Shown: positions 45,421-54,115, numbered from the stretch's first letter. The stretch: 64,000 nucleotides of DNA from Pseudooceanicola atlanticus (GCF_000768315.1 NZ_AQQX01000003.1:310001-374000), one strand, 5' to 3'. The notes: generated by a model from the sequence alone, not told the origin. A program made the numbers and translations.

Positions 45421-45556
45421 CTGTCCTGTTCCCGATATCTGGTGGTGTCGTCCCGTCGGATGGGTCGACCAAAGCTCTGCCCGTCCGCCCAGGACAACGT
45501 TTCGTGCCGCCCCTGCCCGCCAGGACCCGTGGCAAAGATGCCAATCATCATGCCGC

Positions 45557-46327
45557 TCATACCTGCAGCACGCTCGACACCAACAGCTGTGTATAGCCAT
45601 GCTGCGGATCGTCCAGCACCTGGTCTGTCAGCCCGGCCTCGACCACATGGCCGTCCTTCATGACCATCAACCGGTCCGCCAGAAGCCGAACCACGGCCAG
45701 GTCATGCGTCACGATGATCGCCGACAGCCCCATCTCGCGCACCAGCCCGCGCAGCAGATCGAGCAGCCGGGCCTGCACCGACACGTCAAGCCCGCCGGTC
45801 GGTTCATCCATGAACACCAGCCGAGGCCCGGTCACCAGGTTGCGCGCGATCTGAAGCCGCTGGCGCATCCCGCCGGAAAAGGCCGACGGGCGATCGTCGA
45901 TCCGGTCGCCCGAGATCTCGACCCGGCCCAGCCAGTCCAGCGCCTCTTCGCGGATCGTGCCGTAATTGCGCGCCCCCACGGCCATCAGCCGTTCGCCCAC
46001 ATTGCCACCGGCCGAGACGTTCATCCGCAGACCTTCATGAGCATGCTGATGGACAAAGGCCCAGTCGGTTCGCCCCAGCATGCGCCGCTCAGGCTCCGAC
46101 ATGGTCACCGTGTCCTTCATCCCGTCGGCGCGGGTGTCGAACAGGACCTCGCCGCGATCCGGGGTCAGCTGGCCCGCCAGCGAATTCAGTAGGGTCGTCT
46201 TGCCCGACCCGCTTTCGCCGACGATGCCCATGACCTCGCCCGGCCATAAATCGAAGGAGACATCGGAGCAGCCGATCCGGCTGCCATAGAACTTGGATAC
46301 GTTGCGCACGGACAGAAGCGGCGTCAT
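45557..46327 (-). CDS. phnK: C-P lyase ABC-type ATPase PhnK
   Basis: A 256-aa ABC ATPase that docks on PhnJ in the C-P lyase core complex. Walker A GESGSGKTT, the long Q-loop segment GRTDWAFVHQHAHEGLRMNVSAGGNVGERLMAVG specific to PhnK, signature FSGGMRQRLQIARNL, Walker B RLVFMDEPTGGLD. Its start overlaps the alpha/beta-hydrolase stop by four bases. Confidence 0.95.
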   Translation of the reverse strand: MTPLLSVRNVSKFYGSRIGCSDVSFDLWPGEVMGIVGESGSGKTTLLNSLAGQLTPDRGEVLFDTRADGMKDTVTMSEPERRMLGRTDWAFVHQHAHEGLRMNVSAGGNVGERLMAVGARNYGTIREEALDWLGRVEISGDRIDDRPSAFSGGMRQRLQIARNLVTGPRLVFMDEPTGGLDVSVQARLLDLLRGLVREMGLSAIIVTHDLAVVRLLADRLMVMKDGHVVEAGLTDQVLDDPQHGYTQLLVSSVLQV

Positions 46328-46986
46328 GTCAGGCCCTCCAGGAAAGTCAGGATCTCGTCCGCCACGGCATCGGGCAGATCAAAGGGCAGCATGTGCCCGG
46401 TTTCGAACAGTTTCACATTGTCAAAGGCAGCGCGGTCCGCCGCCCCCGTCAGGATCGAGGACGTGCCGATCAGCGACAGGACGGGCATGGTCAGCTGCCC
46501 CACCAGCGGCCGCCCGTCAAAACGCAGCGCCGCCCGCATCGCGTCCATCAGGCCCTTCGGCGGCGTCGCCGCGATGACAGACCTCAGCGCCGGGCGCAGG
46601 GCGCGATTAGTGGACATCCGCGCCACGATGGGCGCAAGGCCACCCGGCCCCGGCACCCGCACGATCGCCGGCGACAGGCGATGCCCCAGCCCGCGCAACA
46701 GCCAGCCCGGCAGGCGCAGGGGCGCATCGACCAGGACAAGCCCCGCACAGCGCTCCGGCAGGCGGGCGGCGATCTGCATCGCCACCATGCCGCCCAGGGA
46801 ATGGCCGCCGATAACGAACCGATCCGGCAGGTCAGGGATCAGGGCCTCGGCATAGGCCTCCACCCGCGCGGCACGGGCGCGCGGCGCCTGGCCGTGGCCG
46901 GGCAGATCGGGCCAGGTCCCGCCGATCCGCTCGGACCAGGGCAGCCCGCAGACCGCCGTGCCATGCAACCAGATGGTCGGGATCAC
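46324..46986 (-). CDS. Alpha/beta hydrolase within the phn operon
   Basis: A 220-aa alpha/beta-hydrolase-fold protein. Nucleophile elbow GGHSLGGMV (Ser ~98 region), oxyanion HG near the N terminus (WLHGTAVCG), a late aspartate (SLIGTSS region uncertain) and catalytic His in ETGHMLPFDLPDAV. It is coupled by ATGA overlaps to fosX-like upstream and phnK downstream, so it must be made with C-P lyase. No such gene belongs to the classical phn set. It might hydrolyse a phosphonate ester or lactone before or after C-P cleavage; this is inference. Confidence 0.85.
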   Translation of the reverse strand: MIPTIWLHGTAVCGLPWSERIGGTWPDLPGHGQAPRARAARVEAYAEALIPDLPDRFVIGGHSLGGMVAMQIAARLPERCAGLVLVDAPLRLPGWLLRGLGHRLSPAIVRVPGPGGLAPIVARMSTNRALRPALRSVIAATPPKGLMDAMRAALRFDGRPLVGQLTMPVLSLIGTSSILTGAADRAAFDNVKLFETGHMLPFDLPDAVADEILTFLEGLT

Positions 46987-47402
46987 GTCGCGCCCTCCCG
47001 GCCTTTCGCATAGCGCGCCAGCCGCTCGGCCAGGGTGCCGGTATGCAGTTCAAACAGGTGGTTGTCGGGACCATAGAAATAAAGCGACCGCCCTTCCCCT
47101 TCGACCCGCGGGCGCGGCGGCAGCAGATCAAGGCCCAACGCTTCGATCCGCGCCCGCCTGTCGTCGAACTCCGCCTCGTCGATCCTGAAGGCCACGTGGT
47201 TGTAGCTCCGCTCTGGCAGCGGTTCGCCCTTCATCGTCGCGACCCAGACACCGCCGATGTCAAAGAACCGCTCTTCGGAGATCGAGAATTGCTCGGCCCC
47301 GCTGTCATAGATGCAGCGCGCCTTGAACACCTGCTCCAGCATGCGCTGAGTGGCATCCAGATCGGACACGATCAGGGTGATATGGGACAGGCCCGCGCTC
47401 AC
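46983..47402 (-). CDS. fosX: FosX-like VOC metalloenzyme in the phn operon
   Basis: A 139-aa vicinal-oxygen-chelate protein. Alignment by eye to FosX is strong: the metal ligands H7 (LSHITLIV), H69 (YNHVAF) and E118 (HLFELHTGTL) and the catalytic base E44 are all present. FosX hydrolyses fosfomycin, an epoxyphosphonate. In Mesorhizobium loti a FosX homologue in a phn operon has weak activity on it. Here too it probably has a phosphonate-catabolic function. The GTG start (47402) overlaps the phnJ stop as GTGA. Confidence 0.93.
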   Translation of the reverse strand: MSAGLSHITLIVSDLDATQRMLEQVFKARCIYDSGAEQFSISEERFFDIGGVWVATMKGEPLPERSYNHVAFRIDEAEFDDRRARIEALGLDLLPPRPRVEGEGRSLYFYGPDNHLFELHTGTLAERLARYAKGREGAT

Positions 47403-48259
47403 TCCGCCGCCTCCGCCGACAGGCGCCCGCGATGACCCGCCGCCTGGCGCGTCGCGCAGTAATCGGTGTCGGAACAGACGAACATCCGCCCGCCCGCATC
47501 GTCGATGATGACCTCGTCGAGATAGCTGTCCTCGGCCCCGCACATGTCGCAGGGATGCTCGGCCTTGGACGGATCGAAGGGATGATCCTCGAAATCGAGC
47601 GAAACGACCTGGGTATAGGGCGGCAACGCATAGATCCGCTGCTCCCGGCCCGCGCCGAACAGCTGGATGCCCGCCATTTCCATCTTGGGATTGTCGAATT
47701 TGGGGATCGGCGACGGGTCCATGACGTAGCGCGCCTCGACCTTCACCGGATAGGCATAGGCGGTGGCGATGTGCCCGTGGCGCGAGATATCCTCGTACAA
47801 CTTCACATGCATCAGGCCGTATTCCTCCAACGCATGCATCTTGCGGGTCTCGACCTCCGAGGGTTCGAGGAACCGCAGCGGCTCCGGGATCGGCACCTGG
47901 TAGACGAGGATCTGGCCCTCTCGCAGCGGCTCCTCGGGGATGCGGTGACGGGTCTGGATGACCGTCGCCTCCGACGTCTTCTCGGTCACCGCGACCTGCG
48001 CGGTCTTCTCGAAGAACTTGCGGATCGACACCGCATTCGTCGTGTCGTCGGCCCCCTGGTCGATCACCTTGAACGTGTCCTCTGGCGTCAGCGTCGCGGC
48101 ACTCACCTGCACGCCGCCGGTGCCCCAGCCATAGGGCATCGGCATCTCGCGGCTGGCAAAGGGCACCTGGTAGCCCGGCACCGCCAACCCCTTGAGGATC
48201 GCACGGCGGATCATCCGCTTGGTCTGTTCGTCGAGATATGCAAAATTGTAGTCAGACAT
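47399..48259 (-). CDS. phnJ: C-P lyase catalytic subunit PhnJ (radical SAM)
   Basis: A 286-aa enzyme that cleaves the C-P bond of alpha-D-ribose 1-methylphosphonate 5-phosphate by radical chemistry, releasing methane from methylphosphonate. Its [4Fe-4S] cysteines C237, C240, C262 and C268 follow the C-x2-C-x21-C-x5-C pattern of E. coli PhnJ, and the radical-carrying glycine lies in VPGYQVPF (G29). ATG at 48259 has AGGA nearby; longer frames upstream are not family-like. phnI lies 300 bp upstream on the same strand, unusually far. Confidence 0.97.
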   Translation of the reverse strand: MSDYNFAYLDEQTKRMIRRAILKGLAVPGYQVPFASREMPMPYGWGTGGVQVSAATLTPEDTFKVIDQGADDTTNAVSIRKFFEKTAQVAVTEKTSEATVIQTRHRIPEEPLREGQILVYQVPIPEPLRFLEPSEVETRKMHALEEYGLMHVKLYEDISRHGHIATAYAYPVKVEARYVMDPSPIPKFDNPKMEMAGIQLFGAGREQRIYALPPYTQVVSLDFEDHPFDPSKAEHPCDMCGAEDSYLDEVIIDDAGGRMFVCSDTDYCATRQAAGHRGRLSAEAAE

Positions 48260-48275
48260 CTCAGGACCACCCCGC

Positions 48276-48476
48276 ATGGATATGATTTTCTTTGGCTTTT
48301 TCGGCCTTCTGGCGACCATCGTGGCGGTCATCATCGGCCTGGCCGGCTACACGGTCTTCTTCGGTCGCGGCAAGGACATGCCCAATGCCGGCGTGCGGAT
48401 GCGGACCCGCGTGACCCGCCATGGCATCCTGCATCGTCCCGGTCGTCTGCCCCGCAAACGACCGCCCGGGGACTGA
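48276..48476 (+). CDS. Small single-span membrane protein opposite the phn operon
   Basis: A 66-aa ORF in the gap between phnJ and phnI, on the opposite strand. An N-terminal membrane segment (MIFFGFFGLLATIVAVIIGLAGYTVFF) is followed by a basic tail (RMRTRVTRHGILHRPGRLPRKRPPGD). AGGA lies 10 bases before the ATG. Support for a real gene: codon bias is natural, it explains the 300-bp gap, and a copy of the dispersed repeat begins 13 bp after its stop in the same orientation in which other copies follow genes here. Function unknown. It could still be chance coding. Confidence 0.5.
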   Translation: MDMIFFGFFGLLATIVAVIIGLAGYTVFFGRGKDMPNAGVRMRTRVTRHGILHRPGRLPRKRPPGD

Positions 48477-48488
48477 GCGGAACCGCCC

Positions 48489-48520
48489 CTTCATCTTGCC
48501 GGAAATACTCCCGCCGGAGG
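48489..48520 (+). repeat. Dispersed intergenic repeat, short copy
   Basis: CTTCATCTTGCC-GGAAATACTCC followed by CGCCGGAGG, which forms a small CTCC-CGCC-GGAG hairpin. Starts 13 bp after the small membrane ORF. Confidence 0.75.
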
Positions 48521-48559
48521 CATCCGACCTTGCAAGCGGCACGGCGGTAAGGACCATGC

Positions 48560-49663
48560 TCATTCCGCCGCCTCCTGCTGCACGGGCCTTTGCCGCTCTT
48601 CCGCCTCGCGGCGCAGTTTGCGGATCAGCTCAAGCTCGGACTGGAAATCGACGTAATGTGGCAGCTTGATATGCTCCAGGAAGCCGGTCGCCTGGATGTT
48701 GTCGGAATGGTAGAGGACGAACTCTTCGTCCTGCGCCGGCGCACCGACATTGTCCTCGCCCAGTTCCTCCCACCTCAGCGCCCGGTCGACCAGCGCCATT
48801 GAGATCGCCTTGCGCTCCGTCTGCCCGAAGACGAGGCCGTAGCCGCGGGTGAATTGCGGCGGTTCGGTCTTCGATCCGGTGAACTGGTTCACGGTCTCGC
48901 ATTCGGTCACCACGATCTCGCCGATCTCGATGGCAAAGCCCAGCTCGGGCACCTCCATCTCGACCGGCACGGTGCCGATGCGCAGCTCGCCCACGAAAGG
49001 GTGGTTGCGGCCATAGCCGCGCTGCGTCGAATAGGCCATGCCCAGCACGAAACCCTCGTCGCCCCGCGTCAGCGCCTGCAGGCGCAAGGGGCGTCCGGCG
49101 GGCAATTCCAGCGGCTCGCGCGTCAGGTCACGCGGGGTGTCGGCTTCGGGTCGGTGCTCGCCCTGGATCAGCCCCTCCCGATCCAGGAATTCCGTCACAT
49201 GCGGTGTCGGCTCCTGCCGGGCCTCGGCTGTCGCGGCCTCGGGCGGCTCCAGCCCTTCGGCCGCCAGCGCGAAATCCAGCAGGCGATGCGTGTAATCGAA
49301 GGTCGGGCCCAGGACCTGGCCGCCCGGCGCATCCTTGAACGTGGCCGAGATACGTCGGTCGCAGGCCATCGCCCCGGTATCCACCGGTTCCGAATAGCCG
49401 AACCGTGGCAGGGTCGTGCGATACGCGCGGATCAGGAAGATCGCCTCGATCAGGTCCCCCCGCGCCTGCTTGATCGCCAGCGCCGCCAGGTCGGGATCGT
49501 AAAGCGAGCCTTCGGCCATTACCCGGTTCACCGCCAGCGCCAGCTGTTCGCGGATCTGCGGGATGCTCAGTTCCGCGACCGAGACATCGCCGCGCCGTTC
49601 CTCGGCCAGCCAGTCATGGGCATTGTCGATGGCGCGTTCGCCACCCTTTACCGCCACATACAT
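48560..49663 (-). CDS. phnI: C-P lyase / ribose 1-methylphosphonate triphosphate synthase subunit PhnI
   Basis: A 367-aa protein matching PhnI: MYVAVKGGERAIDNAHDWL at the N terminus, SVAELSIPQIREQLALAVNRVMAEGSLYDPDLAALAIKQARGDLIEAIFLIRAYRTTLPR, and the C-terminal DFQSELELIRKLRREAEERQ. PhnI with PhnG, PhnH and PhnL replaces adenine of ATP by the phosphonate. Its ATG overlaps the phnH stop. Confidence 0.96.
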   Translation of the reverse strand: MYVAVKGGERAIDNAHDWLAEERRGDVSVAELSIPQIREQLALAVNRVMAEGSLYDPDLAALAIKQARGDLIEAIFLIRAYRTTLPRFGYSEPVDTGAMACDRRISATFKDAPGGQVLGPTFDYTHRLLDFALAAEGLEPPEAATAEARQEPTPHVTEFLDREGLIQGEHRPEADTPRDLTREPLELPAGRPLRLQALTRGDEGFVLGMAYSTQRGYGRNHPFVGELRIGTVPVEMEVPELGFAIEIGEIVVTECETVNQFTGSKTEPPQFTRGYGLVFGQTERKAISMALVDRALRWEELGEDNVGAPAQDEEFVLYHSDNIQATGFLEHIKLPHYVDFQSELELIRKLRREAEERQRPVQQEAAE

Positions 49664-50229
49664 CAGATCACCTCCGTCGAGCGGGGCAGCGCGGCCAGGT
49701 CTGACCCGCTGGTGAAGAAGAAATCCCGCCCCAGCGGGAACAGCGCATGGTTCGCGCGGAACACGTCCGGGTCCGGCAGGTTCAGCGCCGCAACATCCTT
49801 GATGCCGGGGCCGCGCAATTGCGTGCCCTCGGCTCGCAGGTCATCGCATTCGACGATCAGCGTGGCCGACCGGTCGGGATATTCCGAGGTGCCGATGGCA
49901 AAGCGGTCAATCGGCATCAGGTCGTCCCAGTGACCTAGGGCAAAGACGGCCTCTCCGGCACCGACCAGCGGCGCGCCGGTGTGGAAGGTGACCCAGGCGC
50001 GCACCGCCTCGTTGTCCAGCGGACCGGCCAGGTGCAGCGGCGTTTCGGGATCACAGAGCGTCAGGATCAGCGTCGCCGCCGCGGCGGACATCGGCGTAGG
50101 CCCCTGCCCGCCTTTGATCGCCTCGATCCGGCCGGGCCGGGCCATGGCGTTCATTGCCGCGCGGAACGCGTGCGCGGCATCCACCGGCGCATTTGTGAAA
50201 CCACCTTCTAGAAGCTGGGCGTCCATCAT
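49663..50229 (-). CDS. phnH: C-P lyase complex subunit PhnH
   Basis: A 188-aa subunit of the C-P lyase core complex. The typical PhnH sequence AFRAAMNAMARPGRIEAI near the N terminus, TLCDPETPLHL, and the C-terminal NHALFPLGRDFFFTSGSDLAALPRST are all seen. It overlaps phnG by four bases. Confidence 0.95.
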   Translation of the reverse strand: MMDAQLLEGGFTNAPVDAAHAFRAAMNAMARPGRIEAIKGGQGPTPMSAAAATLILTLCDPETPLHLAGPLDNEAVRAWVTFHTGAPLVGAGEAVFALGHWDDLMPIDRFAIGTSEYPDRSATLIVECDDLRAEGTQLRGPGIKDVAALNLPDPDVFRANHALFPLGRDFFFTSGSDLAALPRSTEVI

Positions 50230-50684
50230 GCCTCTCCCCGGACCATCGTGAAGAAATCGACCTTCGTTGCCGCGGCCTTCTCGGCCCGCCTGTTCGCGCG
50301 GGCTTCTGCTGCCGCTTGCAGCGGCTCCAGCAGGCCCTTGCGGACCGTGCCGGCCCGGTCGCCCTGCATCAGCGCATCCGCCAGCGCGGCGATCTCGGCC
50401 TTGCGGCGGTCGCGGCCCTGAACCATTGCGTGGCCCACCGTGCCATCAGTCAGCTTCAGCGACCCGCGGGTCACCGACATCTCGCCCAGGTTGAAGGCCG
50501 CACCGGTTGCCCCGGCCCGCCCCCGCACCATCACGCCACCCACTTCGGGCGCACGCAGCCAGGCGAAGTCGGGCGCCAGGCCCAGACCATCCCAAAGCGC
50601 CGCCAGCTCTGCCGCCGGGGCCCTGGCCAGAAGGCCCATCCAGGCCTTGCGGTCCGCGTTCTCTTCCGTTTCGAAATCTTTCAT
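50226..50684 (-). CDS. phnG: C-P lyase complex subunit PhnG
   Basis: A 152-aa PhnG protein (RKAWMGLLARAPAAELAALWD, LRAPEVGGVMVRGRAGATGAAFNLGEMSVTRGSLKL, VGHAMVQGRDRRKAEIAALADALMQ). Helps transfer the ribosyl triphosphate in phosphonate activation. First gene of the operon, divergent from phnF across a 97-bp control region. Confidence 0.95.
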   Translation of the reverse strand: MKDFETEENADRKAWMGLLARAPAAELAALWDGLGLAPDFAWLRAPEVGGVMVRGRAGATGAAFNLGEMSVTRGSLKLTDGTVGHAMVQGRDRRKAEIAALADALMQGDRAGTVRKGLLEPLQAAAEARANRRAEKAAATKVDFFTMVRGEA

Positions 50685-50701
50685 CTAGACACCTTGCCGA
50701 G

Positions 50702-50729
50702 TTGTCTAAGGATCTATACAACTAGACAA
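50702..50729. promoter_or_regulatory. Putative PhnF operator between phnG and phnF
   Basis: Inverted repeat TTGTCTA-N14-TAGACAA, with a further TTTAGAC at 50733-50739. It lies in the promoter region shared by phnG and phnF. UTRA-type GntR proteins recognise such AGAC-rich palindromes, so autoregulation by PhnF is likely. Confidence 0.6.
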
Positions 50730-50781
50730 ATGTTTAGACCCCTTTGCCCGAACGCTCAACCCCGGACGAGGTGAAACTTTC

Positions 50782-51507
50782 ATGACAGCCCCCCGCACGC
50801 CGCTCTGGAAATCCATATCCGCGGCCCTGACCGACGACCTTGGCAACGGCCGTTACGGTCCCGGAGACAAGCTCCCCACCGAGGCGGAACTGGCCAGCCG
50901 CTTTGGCGTCAACCGCCACACGGTGCGCCACGCGCTGAAGGATCTGTCCGATCGCGGGCTGGTCCTGTCGCGGCGCGGCGCGGGCGTCTTCGTCACGCAA
51001 AGCCCGACGGAATATCCCATCGGCCGGCGCGTGCGGTTCCACCAGAATGTCCGCGCGGCGGGCCGCCTGCCCTCTCGCAAGACACTCAGCACCGAAACCC
51101 GCGCCGCCGACCCGCGCGAGGCCCGGGCGCTGGACCTGCCCCAGGGCGCGCCGGTCCATGTGGCCGAGGGGCTGTCGCTGGCCGACGACCAGCCGCTGGC
51201 GCATTTCCGGTCGGTCTTTCCCGCCGACCGCATGCCCGACCTGTTGGTCCACCTGGCCGAAACAAGCTCTGTCACCGAAGCGCTGAAGGCTTGCGGCGTC
51301 ACCGACTATACCCGCAAATCCACCCGCGTGACGGCCAAGCTTGCGACCGCCACACAGGCCCTGCACCTGCAATGCCGCGAGGGCGATCCGGTGCTGCGCA
51401 CGATCTCCCTCAGCGTCGATCTTCAGGGCCATCCGGTGGAGTACGGTCACACCTGGTTTTCCGGCGATCGCGTCACCCTGACCCTTGGCGATGACGAGGA
51501 CGTGTAG
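50782..51507 (+). CDS. phnF: GntR/UTRA-family phosphonate regulator PhnF
   Basis: A 241-aa HutC-type GntR regulator. N-terminal winged helix (GPGDKLPTEAELASRFGVNRHTVRHALKDLSDRGLVLSRRGAGVFVT) and C-terminal UTRA effector domain (ALDLPQGAPVHVAEGLSLADDQPLAHFRSVFPA; VLRTISLSVDLQGHPVEYGHTWFSGDRVTL). Divergent from the C-P lyase operon, whose promoter it most likely controls. Confidence 0.93.
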   Translation: MTAPRTPLWKSISAALTDDLGNGRYGPGDKLPTEAELASRFGVNRHTVRHALKDLSDRGLVLSRRGAGVFVTQSPTEYPIGRRVRFHQNVRAAGRLPSRKTLSTETRAADPREARALDLPQGAPVHVAEGLSLADDQPLAHFRSVFPADRMPDLLVHLAETSSVTEALKACGVTDYTRKSTRVTAKLATATQALHLQCREGDPVLRTISLSVDLQGHPVEYGHTWFSGDRVTLTLGDDEDV

Positions 51508-51596
51508 AAATCGTCAGCAAAACAAGCCGCTTTTGTCATCGCAGCGATACATTGATCCCTTATCCACAACCAAAATCTTTGAGCAGGCCGAATCCA

Positions 51597-52787
51597 ATGC
51601 CGACCATATTGCCCTCCTACCCTGCCCTGCGCTTCACCGGCGCAGAGATCCTCAGGGACGGCGAAATGCAGTCCCGTTCGATCGCCATTGCCGACGGGCG
51701 GATCACCCGTGGCCCCCTGACCGAGGTCAACCTCGCCGGTTACATGATCCTGCCCGGCATCGTCGATCTGCATGGCGATGCCTTCGAACGCCACATCGCG
51801 CCGCGCCCGACCGCGCCGTTTCCGTCCTCGACCGGGCTGCGCTCGACCGACCGGGATGCGGCGGCGAATGGCGTAACCACCGCCTATCTCGCCCAGAGCT
51901 GGAGCTGGGAAGGCGGCAAGCGTGGCCCCGATTACGCGATGGCGATGATGCAGGCGCTGGACAGCTACCGGCCCCAGGCGCTGACCGACCTGCGCCTGCA
52001 AATCCGCTGCGAAACCCATACGGTGGACACCGCCGACCGGCTGCTGGCGGCGATCCAGAAATTCGGCATCGACTACGTGGTCTTCAACAACCACCTGGAC
52101 GAGGCCGATCACCTGGCCTCTTTCAACCGCGACGAGCTTTATGCCTGGGCCAAGAATGCCGGGCGCACGGTCGACGAACACCTTGAGGTCATCAAGCAGG
52201 CCCACCGGCAGAGGACACAGGTGCCGCGCTACCTGTGCCGCCTGGCCGACCGGTTCGACGAACTGGGCGTGATCTACGGCTCCCATGACGACCCCGACGG
52301 CGAAACCCGCGAGACGTTCTCGATGATCGGGGCGAAGATCTGCGAATTTCCCACGGCCCGCTCCGCCGCGGCACTGGCCCGCGCGGTCGGGGACCCGGTG
52401 CTGATGGGGGCGCCCAACATCGTCCGCGGCGGGTCGCAATCCGGCAACATCGCCGCCGAGGACCTGGTGCGCATGGGGCTCTGTGATGCGCTGGTGTCGG
52501 ACTATTACTACCCCGCCCTGCACCTGGCCGCGTTCCACCTGGCCGATATGGGCGCGCTGACCTTCCCGCAGGCCTGGGCGATGATCTCGGAAGCGCCGGC
52601 GCGCATCCTGCGCCTGCCTGATCGCGGGCGGCTGGATCCGGGACGCCGCGCCGACCTGACGATCATCAACAGCGAAACCCGCGCCATCGAGGCGACGATC
52701 TCCGGCGGGCGCATCACCCACCTGGCTGGCGAGGCCGCGCATCGGTTCGCCTTTGCCTCCATGGGCGCGCAGATGGCGGCTGAATAA
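51597..52787 (+). CDS. Second PhnM-family amidohydrolase
   Basis: A 396-aa paralogue of PhnM, with the metal-binding pattern VDLHGDAFERHIAPRP, GSHDDPDGE and MGAPNIVRGGSQSGN. Compared with the copy at 43014 it has ALTDLRLQIRCETHTVDTADR and an altered N-terminal domain, so it is an old divergence and not a recent duplicate. It lies downstream of phnF, outside the C-P lyase operon. It may handle another ribosyl-triphosphate intermediate or be expressed under other conditions. ATG at 51597 preferred to a TTG upstream. Confidence 0.87.
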   Translation: MPTILPSYPALRFTGAEILRDGEMQSRSIAIADGRITRGPLTEVNLAGYMILPGIVDLHGDAFERHIAPRPTAPFPSSTGLRSTDRDAAANGVTTAYLAQSWSWEGGKRGPDYAMAMMQALDSYRPQALTDLRLQIRCETHTVDTADRLLAAIQKFGIDYVVFNNHLDEADHLASFNRDELYAWAKNAGRTVDEHLEVIKQAHRQRTQVPRYLCRLADRFDELGVIYGSHDDPDGETRETFSMIGAKICEFPTARSAAALARAVGDPVLMGAPNIVRGGSQSGNIAAEDLVRMGLCDALVSDYYYPALHLAAFHLADMGALTFPQAWAMISEAPARILRLPDRGRLDPGRRADLTIINSETRAIEATISGGRITHLAGEAAHRFAFASMGAQMAAE

Positions 52788-52810
52788 CCCGGGCCGCCAT
52801 CCGCAACAGG

Positions 52811-52828
52811 CTGTCGGAAAACCGTCAC
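52811..52828 (+). promoter_or_regulatory. Pho box upstream of glycerophosphodiesterase gene
   Basis: CTGTCGG-AAAA-CCGTCAC, two 7-bp direct half-sites 11 bp apart, close to the PhoB consensus CTGTCAT-N4-CTGTCAT. It ends 93 bp before the start codon. Phosphate starvation control is expected. Confidence 0.7.
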
Positions 52829-52921
52829 GAAGCCTTCAGGAAAGTGTCGTCCAATCGTCAATTCCGCGTTGCCGGGACATGACCATATCCCCTCACACAA
52901 CAACAAGGGGACTTTCCTGAC

Positions 52922-54115
52922 ATGAAACCGCTTTCCATTCTCGCCCTGGCCGCCGCCAGCGCCATCGCCGCCCCGGCCCTGGCCGACGTGCAGCTGGGCC
53001 CGCGCCCGATGTACCTGACCGACGCCCTGCCCGAGGGCGCGCTGAAGGACAAGCTGCAGGCCTGCACCGGCCCGTTCGAGCCCTCGACCTTCTCCATCGG
53101 TCATCGCGGTGCGCCCCTGATGTTCCCCGAGCACACGGTCGAATCGAACCGCGCCGCAGCCCGCATGGGCGCCGGCATCCTGGAATGCGACGTGGCCTTC
53201 ACCGCCGACAAGGAACTGGTCTGCCGTCACGCCCAGAACGACCTGCACACCACCACCAACATCCTGGCCACCGACCTGGGTGACAAGTGCACCACGCCCT
53301 TCGCCGCCGCCGATGGCGACACGCCGGCCGCCGCCGAATGCCGCACCTCGGACATCACGCTGGCCGAATACCGCACGCTGAACGGCAAGATGGACGCCGC
53401 CAACCGCGCCGGCACCACCGTCGAGGAATACATGGACGGCACCGCCAACTGGCGCACCGACCTCTATTCCACCACGGGCACGTTGATGACCCACGCGGAA
53501 TCGATCGAGCTGTTCAAGTCGCTCGGCGCGAAGTTCACCCCCGAACTGAAATCCCCCTCGGTCGAGATGCCCTTCGACGGCTTCACCCAGGAAGATTACG
53601 CGCAGAAGATGATCGACGAGTACAAGGCCGCCGGCATTCCCGCCTCCGACGTCTGGGCGCAGAGCTTCAACCTCGACGACGTGCTTTACTGGATCAAGGC
53701 AGAGCCCGAGTTCGGCGAACAGGCCGTGTTCCTTGTCGAATGGTATGACGGCTTCGACCAGCAGGATCCCGAAAGCTGGCAGTGGGACTTCGCAGAGCTG
53801 AAGGCCCAGGGCGTCAACTACCTGGCTCCGTCGATCAACATGATGGTCACCGAAGAGAACGGCGAGATCATGGCCTCCGCCTTCGCCAAGGCCGCCAAGG
53901 CCGCCGATCTCAAGCTGATCGCCTGGACCCTGGAACGCTCCGGCCCGCTGGCCTCCGGTGGCGGCTGGTACTTCCAGTCCGTGACCCCGGCCATCGACAA
54001 TGACAGCGACTACCTGGTGGTGCTGGACGTGCTGGCCCAGGACGTGGGCGTCGAAGGCGTCTTCTCCGACTGGCCCGCCACGGTCACCTACTACGCGAAC
54101 TGCATGGGCCTCTGA
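52922..54115 (+). CDS. Periplasmic glycerophosphodiester phosphodiesterase
   Basis: A 397-aa secreted GDPD enzyme that releases glycerol 3-phosphate from deacylated phospholipids. Signal peptide [21 protein letters not shown]. Catalytic and metal residues are in [15 protein letters not shown] (H61), [17 protein letters not shown] (E88, D90, H103) and TPELKSPS. Several cysteines suggest disulfides. It is longer than cytoplasmic UgpQ and fits the secreted GlpQ type. A Pho box upstream and two terminators downstream mark it as a single-gene phosphate-starvation unit. Confidence 0.92.
   Translation: MKPLSILALAAASAIAAPALADVQLGPRPMYLTDALPEGALKDKLQACTGPFEPSTFSIGHRGAPLMFPEHTVESNRAAARMGAGILECDVAFTADKELVCRHAQNDLHTTTNILATDLGDKCTTPFAAADGDTPAAAECRTSDITLAEYRTLNGKMDAANRAGTTVEEYMDGTANWRTDLYSTTGTLMTHAESIELFKSLGAKFTPELKSPSVEMPFDGFTQEDYAQKMIDEYKAAGIPASDVWAQSFNLDDVLYWIKAEPEFGEQAVFLVEWYDGFDQQDPESWQWDFAELKAQGVNYLAPSINMMVTEENGEIMASAFAKAAKAADLKLIAWTLERSGPLASGGGWYFQSVTPAIDNDSDYLVVLDVLAQDVGVEGVFSDWPATVTYYANCMGL

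Noticed and set aside
46983-47402. Acquired fosfomycin-resistance determinant
   Set aside because: Although all FosX catalytic residues are present, the gene is translationally coupled inside a C-P lyase operon and has no mobile-element context; a catabolic role is more likely.
50702-50729. A fifth copy of the 17-bp regulon motif before phnF
   Set aside because: It begins TTGTCTA like copy 3, but ACAA and the second TTGT are not at the required spacing. It is better explained as a PhnF palindrome.
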